This document shows positions 25,974 to 34,956 of a stretch of 42,113 nucleotides of DNA, one piece after another; the stretch's first letter is position 1; each line of letters starts with the position of its first letter. This DNA is from Thiocystis violascens (GTDB lineage: Bacteria > Pseudomonadota > Gammaproteobacteria > Chromatiales > Chromatiaceae), in the NCBI GenBank assembly GCA_020721065.1, contig DYNM01000022.1:1-42113 (forward strand). The letters are read 5' to 3'. The notes below the pieces were generated by a model, which saw only the letters and a list, made by a program, of their open reading frames with translations, ran no database searches and was not told the origin of the DNA. The translations under genes were made by a program, and so were the position numbers.

Positions 25974-27068
25974 TCAACGCGTGCGCAACTGTGATAACCA
26001 ATGCGACAATTGCTTTAATAGATGCCCACTAAATTGTCCAAGCGCACCCAACAAACCTAATACGGTACGCGGATTGTACGCAATCAATCCCCAGCGTTCA
26101 CGGCGATGCGTCATCCAATCACGTTTATAGGGATCGTCACCAATCAGATAATCGACTTCGCTAACGTGATCGACTTCAATGACATAACGCATTAAATGAT
26201 CAGTCAATAACGTGCCAACTGAATAGTGCTCAAAACGTGCATCATAAGCCAATTTATAAATTGCAGCGCGTCCACAACACACAATCCAAATCTGTGCGGC
26301 AGCAATTTCACCATTAATATAAGCTAATCCTAAACGCAACCAACCGCGTTGCGCACACAAGCGAATCAAAGCTGGAACAAATTCTGGATAAGGTTCGGGC
26401 TTTTTCCAACTTGCGCTATAGACGCATTCATATTCTTGAATGGCTTGTTCTAAATGCACACCGCCGCTGATGATACTTAAACAGCCATTGGCAGTGGTTA
26501 AAAACTGCTTGCGTTTTCGTTTTAACGTACTTTTCACTCGTGATGAAAAACCAGCAAGAACCAGATCATAATTGGTAGTTTCAATGGGTAGATACCAATT
26601 ACCGAAACAGAAAAATTCAAAAACTAACCATCCAGACTGATGTAATGCAGTTTTAATCTGCGCGTATTCATTTGTATCATAAGCAAGTGGTTGTAACCGC
26701 AATGAGTGCCATGCTGGGGTTTCGTGGCGAATTGCCGAAAAGCAGGCAATCATTGTTGCAACTGGATGAGTGTATGCAACGGCGGGTGCATAGAGTGATG
26801 TATAAAAAGTGGTCAGTGCAAAAAGCTCGCGTGATGCGGTTTTATATTTCAACGGTAATACACACTGGACTTGATGTTGAGTGTCATCAGAATAAGTGAC
26901 GTAAATTCTGATTTGGTCATCTGCATCTAAAGCCATGTCAGCCAACAGCACAAACCAATCACAGCCAAGATCAAAACTGTTTTGTTCCGAGCGGGCGAGC
27001 AGTCGCTGTGCTTGATTTGACAAATCAGCAAGTGAGTGATGGAAAGTACTGCTGAATTGTGCAACCAA
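25974..27068 (-). CDS. FemAB/CelD-like GNAT acyltransferase (Acetyltransf_6)
   Basis: 364 residues from TTG 27068 (AAGG nine nt upstream). The C-terminal half has the pattern of the CelD/BioF2-like GNAT family: SSRVKSTLKRKRKQF (basic helix), YECVYSASWKKPEP, LRLGLAYINGEIAAAQIWIV, AAIYKLAYDARFEHYSVGTLLTDHLMRYVI, then VDYLIGDDPYKRDWMTHRRERWGL. Proteins with this layout are found in polysaccharide and lipid-modification clusters; the substrate is unknown. No signal peptide. The gene is AT-rich compared with the rpmB and nif genes. It is the last gene of a minus-strand run beginning with heme oxygenase, but a 229-nt gap separates it from the previous gene. Confidence 0.75.
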   Translation of the reverse strand: MVAQFSSTFHHSLADLSNQAQRLLARSEQNSFDLGCDWFVLLADMALDADDQIRIYVTYSDDTQHQVQCVLPLKYKTASRELFALTTFYTSLYAPAVAYTHPVATMIACFSAIRHETPAWHSLRLQPLAYDTNEYAQIKTALHQSGWLVFEFFCFGNWYLPIETTNYDLVLAGFSSRVKSTLKRKRKQFLTTANGCLSIISGGVHLEQAIQEYECVYSASWKKPEPYPEFVPALIRLCAQRGWLRLGLAYINGEIAAAQIWIVCCGRAAIYKLAYDARFEHYSVGTLLTDHLMRYVIEVDHVSEVDYLIGDDPYKRDWMTHRRERWGLIAYNPRTVLGLLGALGQFSGHLLKQLSHWLSQLRTR

Positions 27069-27297
27069 TCAGATTTACCTTGTTTCTCAGTGTGTTAGCT
27101 TGTGTATTAGATTTTTTGCTTGATACGCTTTATTTCACTGATCAAAGTGAAAATACAATCAACTTATAATGGCTTGATGCTTTAGATTCAAAGATAATGC
27201 GGCATGACAGATTTAAACAGTTGCTAACCAGCAGCTAGTTTAAGTGAACACAAACAGGCTTTTTTTCGTTAAATACGCATATCACTCCTTAGTAAGG

Positions 27298-28332
27298 TTA
27301 ACCGCTAACTCGTTTTTTTAAATTGGCATAACTGTCGTGTAGCTTACTTAACCATGCCCAGCGATACACATTAATATGATACATCGTCCGAATTTCATCA
27401 GACCACTTCGTATGCCAATCCATTACCGAACCATAAAACTCAATGGAGTCTATAAGTGGATTTGAAAATATCTGCTCGAATGATTCTTGACGCAGCAGTG
27501 CTGCCGGAGAAGATGTTGTTTCACTTTCATCATAAGTTGTTTTAAGCCAATTGATAACGCCATGACCAATGATACATAAGTCGCAAGCAACAACGCGATC
27601 ACCATAGAAATAACGATAGACAACTGCATCGTCTGTTTTTGCGTAAGTTGTCAATAATTCCGCATAAAAAACACCCTGTTTGTTATTGACAGAAATTGCT
27701 GTACCAGATAACTGCTTCCAACCAGCACTTTCTAAACGACCATAATCACTAATCGCTTCAACTACCAGTTCAGATTGTTGACAAACATCTAAACGCAATT
27801 CGACGCCTTCGCGTTCTAACCGATTCCGCTGCCGTTTCAAATTGTGACGCAAATTTTTACCGCGAGCTGCCCAATACTCTGTAAAATAAGCTGTCGTATC
27901 AATGCGAGCTGTACGAATATAATCTAAGGTTCGCAAACAAGTAGTTTGCGCTGGTCTTGGTACTAAATTAGGGTCTTGTTGCGTTATTCCTAATAACCCA
28001 ACTGTCCAAGGCAATGCAGCTATTAGTGATTGAGCAACAAGTTCTTGATTCAATGTTGGCGTTATTAACCATAGACCCAACGGTGCTTGCGCAGGCTGAA
28101 AGGTTGACCATGCTGTGCCCAACACATTAGATTCAAGTAACGCCATAGCAGCAATTGTTTGACCATTCAAACCGATTGCTAATTTAACCTTTGCAGTTCC
28201 AAAATGATGAATCAATAACGCAACAAATCTCGATTCAAGTAATGCTGACTTATAGTGAGCAGCATTAAGATCATCCCATTGAGAATGGTAATTTTTAAAA
28301 TCTTGAACCGGCAACAGTGTCCACTTTAGCAT
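27298..28332 (-). CDS. FemAB/CelD-like GNAT acyltransferase
   Basis: 344 residues. Related in layout to the gene at 25974: NLRHNLKRQRNRLEREG (about 168-184), YGRLESAGWKQLSGTAIS, a short acceptor loop, VVYRYFYGDRVVACDLCIIGHGVINWLKTTYDES, SSPAALLRQESFEQIF and SIEFYGSVMDWHTKWSDEIRTMYHINVY. These match the Acetyltransf_6 pattern, in which the K-T-Y-D/x-pe segment lies in the second GNAT fold. The two proteins are not close copies, so they may act on different positions of one product. It starts 30 nt after the DegT-type gene and is probably in the same operon. Confidence 0.75.
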   Translation of the reverse strand: MLKWTLLPVQDFKNYHSQWDDLNAAHYKSALLESRFVALLIHHFGTAKVKLAIGLNGQTIAAMALLESNVLGTAWSTFQPAQAPLGLWLITPTLNQELVAQSLIAALPWTVGLLGITQQDPNLVPRPAQTTCLRTLDYIRTARIDTTAYFTEYWAARGKNLRHNLKRQRNRLEREGVELRLDVCQQSELVVEAISDYGRLESAGWKQLSGTAISVNNKQGVFYAELLTTYAKTDDAVVYRYFYGDRVVACDLCIIGHGVINWLKTTYDESETTSSPAALLRQESFEQIFSNPLIDSIEFYGSVMDWHTKWSDEIRTMYHINVYRWAWLSKLHDSYANLKKRVSG

Positions 28333-28362
28333 TTTTTATTTTCCAGTCAATCCAAATAGATT

Positions 28363-29595
28363 TTAGCTGTTTTCATCTAAAGCACAAACTAAACTTCTAA
28401 TGATCCAATCGATTTCATTACCACTTAAACTTTGGTGACAGGGAAACTGCAAAACGTGTTCGGAATAGTCTACGCTAACTTGACAAGTTTTAGTAGTGAC
28501 CGCTTGATCAAGAAATTCACCAAAGCGAATGATTGGAACACCTTGTTGTTTCAATTGCACAAAAACGGGTAGGCAATTATTCACATATAGCGGAAACACT
28601 TGCGGAACAATTTCAGGTGTTCTAATAGGATACAGCGGATGACAGTCGCGGCGATTTTGTAATGCAGCCAAAAATTGATCATAGTGCGCTTGGCGAATTT
28701 GCATGAGATCAGTGATTCGAGTCTGCTGCATCAAAAACTGACTAATGCGCGAGGCTTGGCAATTTAGCCAAGTTGGCGTCATTGCATACTCAGGAGGATG
28801 GTTTTGATTAGTTTTATTTACTGAAACAACCTTGTTGGCGTTCGTGGATTTAAGTTTGAACACCAGCAGCTTTAACCAAGCAATCATTTTTAATAACTGA
28901 CCAAAGTAAGCGAGACGCCCGTATTGGTGCGCAAGCTCTAAACTATTGATCAATGTTTTCACTTCCACAGCAAAAGAAGGCTTTTTTAGACTATCGGTTT
29001 CAATCTCGTGCTGCGCCGATGCAAGTATCCCGCCGTGAACGCTGGGATAAAATTTCATAGTGCTGGCAATTGCATAATCACCTAAATGACCAACAGCTAT
29101 TCCTGCTGTTTGTCCAAAACAAGTATGAGCGCAATCTTCTAACATGATTAAATGATGCTGGTCTGCAAAGTGGCGAATTGCTTGAAAATTTTGTGGAAAT
29201 CCAAAGTAATGTACGACAATAATTGCTTTAACGTTTTGATCAATCCGTTCCGCAAGTGCTGTCACAGTCACAGATAAATCAGCATTGAGTGGGTAATATA
29301 TTGGCTCAACACCGGATAACCGTAACGGCTCTATCATTGCCAAACAATGATATGCTGGTACTAAAATGCGATCTCCAGTATTGATATTTGCGCATTGTAA
29401 CGCCAGAAAAATTGCATAGCGCCCACTGTAAACATGAACGCGATGATCACAAGTTAAAACTCCTGCGGGTATCGTATTTGATGCAGTTCGATTTAATTTT
29501 AATGATGATAAAACAGGAAGCGCAGGCAAACTGGGTTTAGGAAATTGTGCAGCATCATAACGGGCGGTTGTGGTCACTGTTTTAATCTCACTCAC
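28363..29595 (-). CDS. DegT/DnrJ-type PLP-dependent enzyme
   Basis: About 410 residues from GTG 29595, which overlaps the heme oxygenase stop; a TTG at 29625 is the other candidate start. PLP features: YSGRYAIFLALQ (phosphate-binding region), HYFGFPQNF, IMLEDCAHTCFG (Asp binding the ring nitrogen) and ASTMKFYPSVHGG with the Schiff-base Lys. The segment is diverged from ordinary sugar aminotransferases and has an insertion-like basic stretch (LKMIAWLKLLVFKLKSTNANK) that could touch a membrane or carrier. Function is unknown. Sandwiched between heme oxygenase and a GNAT enzyme, it suggests a small biosynthetic operon. Confidence 0.82.
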   Translation of the reverse strand: MSEIKTVTTTARYDAAQFPKPSLPALPVLSSLKLNRTASNTIPAGVLTCDHRVHVYSGRYAIFLALQCANINTGDRILVPAYHCLAMIEPLRLSGVEPIYYPLNADLSVTVTALAERIDQNVKAIIVVHYFGFPQNFQAIRHFADQHHLIMLEDCAHTCFGQTAGIAVGHLGDYAIASTMKFYPSVHGGILASAQHEIETDSLKKPSFAVEVKTLINSLELAHQYGRLAYFGQLLKMIAWLKLLVFKLKSTNANKVVSVNKTNQNHPPEYAMTPTWLNCQASRISQFLMQQTRITDLMQIRQAHYDQFLAALQNRRDCHPLYPIRTPEIVPQVFPLYVNNCLPVFVQLKQQGVPIIRFGEFLDQAVTTKTCQVSVDYSEHVLQFPCHQSLSGNEIDWIIRSLVCALDENS

Positions 29596-30256
29596 ACCGC
29601 GCCAATTGCTGATATAAATCTGCAAAAGTTGCCAATGCGCCGTTAATCACTGCGTTGGGTTCTAAATAGCCTTCGGCGCACAATTCATCCAGAGCGCCAG
29701 CAAATTGTTTCCACACTGCGGAAGTGTGTTCGCCATGAAAATCTAAAAACCGTGCTCCGCCTAATTCAGCACCCAATACTTTGTGCAAATGACGGGCAAT
29801 TACGCGCCCGCCCAAGGTTGCGCCTTCTAAAACATAAAAACTACCAACCAAATGATTCGCGTCTTGTATTGCTGGGGCTAATAAAATCTGTTCGCGCAGT
29901 GCCGCTATCGTATTCTGCTTATCGGTATTGAATGTCGCTTGTTCACTCAAATCAGCTAATAATGCTGGCAGTTTTGGGCGCACTCCGAGGCGCATTTGAA
30001 TATCAGGAGCAACTGTTGTGTATAACGCTGCTTCTAATGGCGTGTACAATTCGCGTAACACCAATAAATAATGATAGTAGTCAATGCGCGTCACCGTTGT
30101 TGACATAATGCGGCACATGATGGGCAATTGTTCAATTGATTCATGCACCGCTGCTGTTGCATGACGCAGCGCAACAATTAAGTTTTTCTCAAGTGATTGC
30201 AATGTTAAACTGCTCCCTAATCTGTCATTACTTGGGGTTAGCCAATCAATGGACAT
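29588..30256 (-). CDS. Biliverdin-producing heme oxygenase
   Basis: 222 residues. Heme ligand His is in LRHATAAVHESIEQLPIM (about 30-47), and the distal helix glycine region is VGSFYVLEGATLGGRVIARHL (about 137-157), the pattern of bacterial HemO/BphO proteins. It opens heme to biliverdin, CO and Fe. Such genes usually sit beside a phytochrome or a heme-uptake locus; here neither is present and the partners are a PLP enzyme and two acyltransferases. The ATG at 30256 overlaps the start of the divergent gene; a TTG at 30202 with AGGGAG upstream is another possible start, removing 18 residues not needed for the fold. Confidence 0.88.
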   Translation of the reverse strand: MSIDWLTPSNDRLGSSLTLQSLEKNLIVALRHATAAVHESIEQLPIMCRIMSTTVTRIDYYHYLLVLRELYTPLEAALYTTVAPDIQMRLGVRPKLPALLADLSEQATFNTDKQNTIAALREQILLAPAIQDANHLVGSFYVLEGATLGGRVIARHLHKVLGAELGGARFLDFHGEHTSAVWKQFAGALDELCAEGYLEPNAVINGALATFADLYQQLARCE

Positions 30257-32108
30257 TGAACTGATCGAAATTCAGGATTTTTTAGCCAATCACCCGCCGT
30301 TCGATCAACTCCCCCCAGCGGCGCTTGCCCGCTTGCCCAAGCAATTGACGGTGCGTTATTTCCGGCGCGGTTCACCGTTTCCACCACCTGATGCTGCCGC
30401 GCCAGCACTCTACATTTTGCGCAAGGGCGCGGTCGAACTGCTTGATGCACAAGGCGAATTGATCGGCAAATTGGCGGAAGGCGATCTTTACGCGCACGCT
30501 TGCCGCGATTCAGCACCCGCAGCACCCGGCGTCACGGCAGAGGATACGCTGGTTTATACGCTGCCGTGTGGCGATCTGGCGCAATTATGCCGCGATCATC
30601 CCGCATGTGCTGCCTATTTTGAACCCTCATCTGCACATCGCTTGCGGCGGGCGCTGGATGTCATGGTTGCTGCACCTGCCACCGGTACCGGGCTGATGAC
30701 GGTGCCGGTGCGTGACATGGTTCGCCGCGATCCGATCACCGCCCCGCCGGACCTCAGTATCCGCGCTGCGGCGCAAATCATGTCGGCGCAGCATGTATCG
30801 TCATTGCTCATCATGGACGGCGAGCAGTTGGTGGGGATGGTGACTGACCGCGATCTGCGCAGTCGCTGCATCGCTGCCGAGTTGCCCACCTCGCAGCCGG
30901 TGAGCGCAATTATGACGCGGACGCTGCAAACCGTTGATATGGACACGCTGGGGTTTCAAGCCCTGATGACCATGACGCGCTTAAACGTTCACCATTTGCC
31001 GGTGCTGGATGGCGGGCGCGTCGCTGGGCTGCTGTCGTCCACCGATTTGACGCGCTTTCAAAGCACCAATTCCGTCTATCTCGTCGGCGACATTCACCGC
31101 GCCAGCTCGGTGACGGCGCTGGCGCAGATTAGCGCCAAGTTGGCGGAATTGCAGGTGCATTTAATCAGCGGCGGCGCGACTGCTAACGCCGTCGGGCAAG
31201 CGATCAGCGCCATCACGGATGCGTTGACGTTGCGCCTGTTGGAATTGGCGGAGTTGACGCTCGGCGCAGCGCCAGTGCCGTATGCGTGGCTGGTTGGCGG
31301 TTCACAAGCGCGGCGCGAGCAGTCGTCGCATTCCGATCAAGACAACGCGCTGTTGATCGCCGATGAGATGCAGCCAGAGGATGATGTGTATTTTGCGGCG
31401 TTGGCGAAATTCGTGAATGACGGGCTGAATGCTTGCGGGTTTGTGTATTGCCCCGGCGAGGTGATGGCATCGACGGCGAAATGGCGGCAGCCGCTGCGGG
31501 TGTGGCAGCGTTATTTTATGAATTGGATTCGTCAGCCCGATCCGCTGGCGCTGATGTTATCGAGCGTCTTTTTTGATTTACGTCCGCTGCACGATCCCGC
31601 CAATTTGTACGCCGGTTTGCAGGATAAGCTGCTGGAACAGGCGCGTTCTAATCAATTATTCCTCGCGTATCTCACCGCCAACGCGCTCAAAAATCGTCCG
31701 CCGTTGGGGTTTTTCCGCAACATCGTTTTGATTCACGGCGGCGATCACGATCACACCTTTGACATCAAACATCGTGGCACCGTCCCGATTATTGATTTAG
31801 CGCGAGTCTCGGCGCTCGCAGCCGGCATTCCTGACATCAACACCAGCGAGCGGCTCAAGGCAGCAGCGGAGTGTGGCGCGTTGAGTCGTGATGGCGCTGC
31901 CAATCTCGGTGATGCGCTGGAATTTATCGGTACGCTGCGCATTCGCCATCAAGCCCAACAGCTCCGCGCCGGGCAAAAGGCGGATAATTTTGTGTCGCCA
32001 GATGCGCTTTCGCCGCTGGAACGTGGGCATTTGAAGGAGGCTTTTGTGTTGATTAACGCGATGCAGGAGGCGTTGGGACAACGCTATCAAGCAGGGAAAT
32101 TTAGCTGA
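30249..32108 (+). CDS. cNMP-binding/CBS/nucleotidyltransferase-like protein (DUF294)
   Basis: 619 residues. In order: a cyclic-nucleotide-binding-like domain (about 15-140, LYILRKGAVELLDAQGELIGKL), a CBS pair (about 150-275, VRDMVRRDPITAPPDLSIRAAAQIM and VSAIMTRTLQTVD), a DUF294 nucleotidyltransferase-like domain with GGSQARREQSS and DQDNAL (about 348-368), and the DUF294 C-terminal domain (GFFRNIVLI, FDIKHRGTVPIIDLARV). The same gene set (DUF294 protein, DnaQ-like exonuclease, acs) recurs in many proteobacteria and is thought to sense nucleotides and tune acetate metabolism. The next gene starts in its stop codon. Confidence 0.9.
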   Translation: MDIELIEIQDFLANHPPFDQLPPAALARLPKQLTVRYFRRGSPFPPPDAAAPALYILRKGAVELLDAQGELIGKLAEGDLYAHACRDSAPAAPGVTAEDTLVYTLPCGDLAQLCRDHPACAAYFEPSSAHRLRRALDVMVAAPATGTGLMTVPVRDMVRRDPITAPPDLSIRAAAQIMSAQHVSSLLIMDGEQLVGMVTDRDLRSRCIAAELPTSQPVSAIMTRTLQTVDMDTLGFQALMTMTRLNVHHLPVLDGGRVAGLLSSTDLTRFQSTNSVYLVGDIHRASSVTALAQISAKLAELQVHLISGGATANAVGQAISAITDALTLRLLELAELTLGAAPVPYAWLVGGSQARREQSSHSDQDNALLIADEMQPEDDVYFAALAKFVNDGLNACGFVYCPGEVMASTAKWRQPLRVWQRYFMNWIRQPDPLALMLSSVFFDLRPLHDPANLYAGLQDKLLEQARSNQLFLAYLTANALKNRPPLGFFRNIVLIHGGDHDHTFDIKHRGTVPIIDLARVSALAAGIPDINTSERLKAAAECGALSRDGAANLGDALEFIGTLRIRHQAQQLRAGQKADNFVSPDALSPLERGHLKEAFVLINAMQEALGQRYQAGKFS

Positions 32109-32785
32109 TGTCGTTGTTGTGCGACTGGCAACGGCGATGGTGGCGGCGGCGCGTTGCACCCGGGGCGCTGCGCGAGTATTTGGAGCAGCCGCTGGTGTCA
32201 CCGCGCAGCGATTATCGGGCGGTCGATTATGTGGCGTTGGATTTGGAAACCACCGGCTTAGACCCGCGCCGCGATCTGATTTTGAGTGTCGGTTATGTGA
32301 CGCTCCACGCGATGCAAATTGAGTTGGCGACGGCGCGACATCGCGTGGTGCGGATTGATCGCTCGATTCCCGAAGCCAGCGCGGTGATTCATCAGATCAC
32401 CGATGATCAAGCAGCTCGCGGCGGTGAGTTGGACGCGGTGTTGAGCGAATTGTTGGCGGTGGTGGCGGGCAAGGTGTTGATTGCGCATCACGCCAGCATT
32501 GAACAGCGGTTTTTAAGCACGGCGTGTCGCCAATTGTGGGGCTGCGGTTTGCCGCTGCGGATTGTGGACACGCAGGCGCTGGCGCTGCGGACGTTTGAAC
32601 GGCGGCAAATTCCGTTCAAAGTGTCGGATTTACGGCTCCACGCGCTCGGTCATCATTACAATTTGCCGCGTTATGCTGCGCACAATGCGTTGAGTGATGC
32701 GCTGGCTGCGGCTGAATTGTTTTTAGCACAAGCAGCGCATCGGGCGGACGGACAGGCGCTGCGGTTGGCAGAGTTTTTATGTTGA
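32108..32785 (+). CDS. DnaQ-like 3'-5' exonuclease
   Basis: 225 residues. DEDDh exonuclease motifs: ExoI YVALDLETTGLDP (about 41-53), ExoII around LIAHHASIEQRFL (about 125-137) and ExoIII HNALSDALAAAELFLAQ (about 194-210). Related to the epsilon subunit of Pol III but encoded with the DUF294 protein and acs; its exact role is unknown. ATG shares one base with the DUF294 stop (TGATG), so it is translationally coupled. The 3' end is followed by a full-form TTGTCAGT repeat before acs. Confidence 0.88.
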   Translation: MSLLCDWQRRWWRRRVAPGALREYLEQPLVSPRSDYRAVDYVALDLETTGLDPRRDLILSVGYVTLHAMQIELATARHRVVRIDRSIPEASAVIHQITDDQAARGGELDAVLSELLAVVAGKVLIAHHASIEQRFLSTACRQLWGCGLPLRIVDTQALALRTFERRQIPFKVSDLRLHALGHHYNLPRYAAHNALSDALAAAELFLAQAAHRADGQALRLAEFLC

Positions 32786-32793
32786 ATAAATAA

Positions 32794-32850
32794 AGTTGTC
32801 AGTTTGCAGTTGTCAGTGACAACGCTGTTTTTTACTGACAACTGACAACT
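32794..32850. repeat. TTGTCAGT element, full form
   Basis: GTTGTCAGTTTGCAGTTGTC, then GTGACAACGCTGTTTTTT, then ACTGACAACTGACAAC and a T-run. The two arms pair. The core matches the element at 5847-5896 in reverse complement. Confidence 0.82.
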
Positions 32851-32919
32851 TTTTTTTAGCGGCGCGAGATTTGGTTTCTCGCGCTTTCTTGTCACTACCA
32901 CCATGAGGAAAATAAGCAG

Positions 32920-34866
32920 ATGTCAGAAGAAAAGTTGTATGCCGTACCTGCTGCGATTGCGGCAAAAGCACATGTGAATGCCGAGCAATATGCAGAAATG
33001 TATCAGCGTTCAATTGACGATCCGGCGGGGTTTTGGGCCGAGCAAGCCAATCAATTCGTGAGCTGGTCGCAGCCGTGGACGACCGTTTTGGATTACAGCT
33101 TCAAAGCGGATGATCTGCATATCAAGTGGTTTGAGGGCGGCAAGCTCAACGTCAGCGCCAACTGCTTGGACCGCCATCTCGCCACTCGCGGCGATCAGGT
33201 CGCCATCATCTGGGAAGGCGACAATCCAGAAGTGGATCGCAAAATCACTTACCGCGAACTTCACGCCGAAGTGTGCAAGCTCGCCAACGTGTTCAAAGCG
33301 CGGGGCGTCGGCAAAGGTGATCGCGTCTGCATTTATCTGCCGATGATCCCGGAAGCGGCAGTGGCGATGTTGGCCTGTACCCGCATCGGCGCGGTGCATT
33401 CGATTGTTTTTGGTGGCTTTTCGCCGGATTCGCTGCGCGACCGCGTGTTGGATTCCGAATGCAAATTGGTCATCACCTCGGATGAGAGCGTGCGCGGCGG
33501 ACGTCATATCCCGTTGAAAAAGAACGCCGATACCGCGCTGGCGGAATGCCCCAGCGTGGACACCGTCGTCGTGGTACGGCGCACTGGTGGCGCAGTGGCA
33601 TGGACGGAAGGGCGCGATATTTGGTACGACGAGGAACTCGCGGCTGCTGCTGCCGAGTGCGAGCCAGAAGAAATGGACGCGGAAGACCCGCTGTTTATCC
33701 TCTACACCTCCGGCTCAACCGGCAAACCCAAGGGCGTCCAGCACACCACCGGCGGTTATCTGGTCTATGCGGCGATGACGCACAAATACACCTTCGATTA
33801 TCAAGAAGGTGAGATTTACTGGTGTACGGCAGACGTGGGCTGGGTCACGGGTCACACTTACATCGTTTACGGCCCGCTGGCGAACGGCGCAACCTCGCTG
33901 ATGTTTGAAGGCATCCCGAATTACCCGGATATGTCGCGTTTCTGGCAAGTGATTGATAAACATCAGGTCAATATCTTTTACACCGCCCCGACTGCGATTC
34001 GCTCGCTGATGCGGGCGGGTGAAGAACCGGTGAAACAAACCTCGCGCCAATCGCTGCGCGTACTCGGCTCGGTCGGCGAACCGATCAATCCTGAAGCGTG
34101 GGAGTGGTATTTTCACATCGTCGGCGACAGCCGCTGCCCCATCATGGACACCTGGTGGCAGACCGAAACTGGCGGTCATCTCATCACCCCGTTGCCCGGT
34201 GCCACACCACTCAAGCCCGGCTCGGCAACCCGTCCGTTCTTTGGCGTATTGCCCGCGTTGGTTGATCCAGCCGAAGGGACGGTGATTGACGGTGCTGGCG
34301 AAGGTGCGCTGGTGTTATCGCGTCCTTGGCCGGGCATGATGCGGACGCTGTACGGCGATCACGCCCGTTTTGCCGACACCTATTTCCGTCAATATCCCGG
34401 CTATTACTTCACCGGCGACGGTGCGCGGCGCGATAACGACGGGTATTACTGGATCACCGGGCGCATTGATGACGTGCTCAACGTGTCTGGGCATCGCCTC
34501 GGCACGGCGGAAATTGAATCGGCGCTGGTCTTGCATCCGCAGGTTGCCGAAGCCGCAGTGGTCGGTTATCCGCATGATTTGAAAGGACAAGGCATTTATG
34601 CCTACGTCACTTTGATGGCGGACATCGAACCGACTGACGCGCTGAAAAAGGAATTGGTGACGCTGGTGCGCACTGAGATTGGCCCGATTGCCATTGTCGA
34701 TATTATTCAATGGGCACCGGGTTTACCGAAGACGCGCTCCGGTAAAATTATGCGGCGGATTTTGCGCAAAATTGCCGCCAATGAAATTGATTCACTCGGT
34801 GATATTTCTACGCTGGCCGATCCAGCAGTGGTCACTGATTTGATTGAAAACCGCGCGAATCAATAA
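32920..34866 (+). CDS. acsA: Acetyl-CoA synthetase
   Basis: 648 residues, AMP-forming. Activates acetate to acetyl-AMP and then acetyl-CoA. Motifs: [20 protein letters not shown] (A3, ATP binding, about 264-283), [11 protein letters not shown] (A5), [20 protein letters not shown] (A7-A8) and the C-terminal [17 protein letters not shown] (A10) with the catalytic Lys that is controlled by acetylation. [15 protein letters not shown] is also Acs-specific. It follows the DUF294-exonuclease pair, the usual context. AGGA is upstream of ATG 32920. Confidence 0.97.
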   Translation: MSEEKLYAVPAAIAAKAHVNAEQYAEMYQRSIDDPAGFWAEQANQFVSWSQPWTTVLDYSFKADDLHIKWFEGGKLNVSANCLDRHLATRGDQVAIIWEGDNPEVDRKITYRELHAEVCKLANVFKARGVGKGDRVCIYLPMIPEAAVAMLACTRIGAVHSIVFGGFSPDSLRDRVLDSECKLVITSDESVRGGRHIPLKKNADTALAECPSVDTVVVVRRTGGAVAWTEGRDIWYDEELAAAAAECEPEEMDAEDPLFILYTSGSTGKPKGVQHTTGGYLVYAAMTHKYTFDYQEGEIYWCTADVGWVTGHTYIVYGPLANGATSLMFEGIPNYPDMSRFWQVIDKHQVNIFYTAPTAIRSLMRAGEEPVKQTSRQSLRVLGSVGEPINPEAWEWYFHIVGDSRCPIMDTWWQTETGGHLITPLPGATPLKPGSATRPFFGVLPALVDPAEGTVIDGAGEGALVLSRPWPGMMRTLYGDHARFADTYFRQYPGYYFTGDGARRDNDGYYWITGRIDDVLNVSGHRLGTAEIESALVLHPQVAEAAVVGYPHDLKGQGIYAYVTLMADIEPTDALKKELVTLVRTEIGPIAIVDIIQWAPGLPKTRSGKIMRRILRKIAANEIDSLGDISTLADPAVVTDLIENRANQ

Positions 34867-34873
34867 CCGCGTG

Positions 34874-34910
34874 AGACGCTGCCGTCAGCTTTATTGCGGC
34901 GGTGGCGTCT
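34874..34910 (+). terminator. Possible acsA terminator hairpin
   Basis: Stem AGACGC-TG-CCG with CGG-TG-GCGTCT, opposed bases TG/TG unpaired. The downstream tract is TTGACAATTCTTTG rather than a clean T-run, so it is only a possible terminator. Confidence 0.4.
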
Positions 34911-34956
34911 TGACAATTCTTTGTTACAAATTGAATGAACGATTGGAGTTGCTATT

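Noticed and set aside
34910..34945. TTGACA before the NYN gene as a -35 box
   Set aside because: No acceptable -10 hexamer lies 16-18 nt further on.
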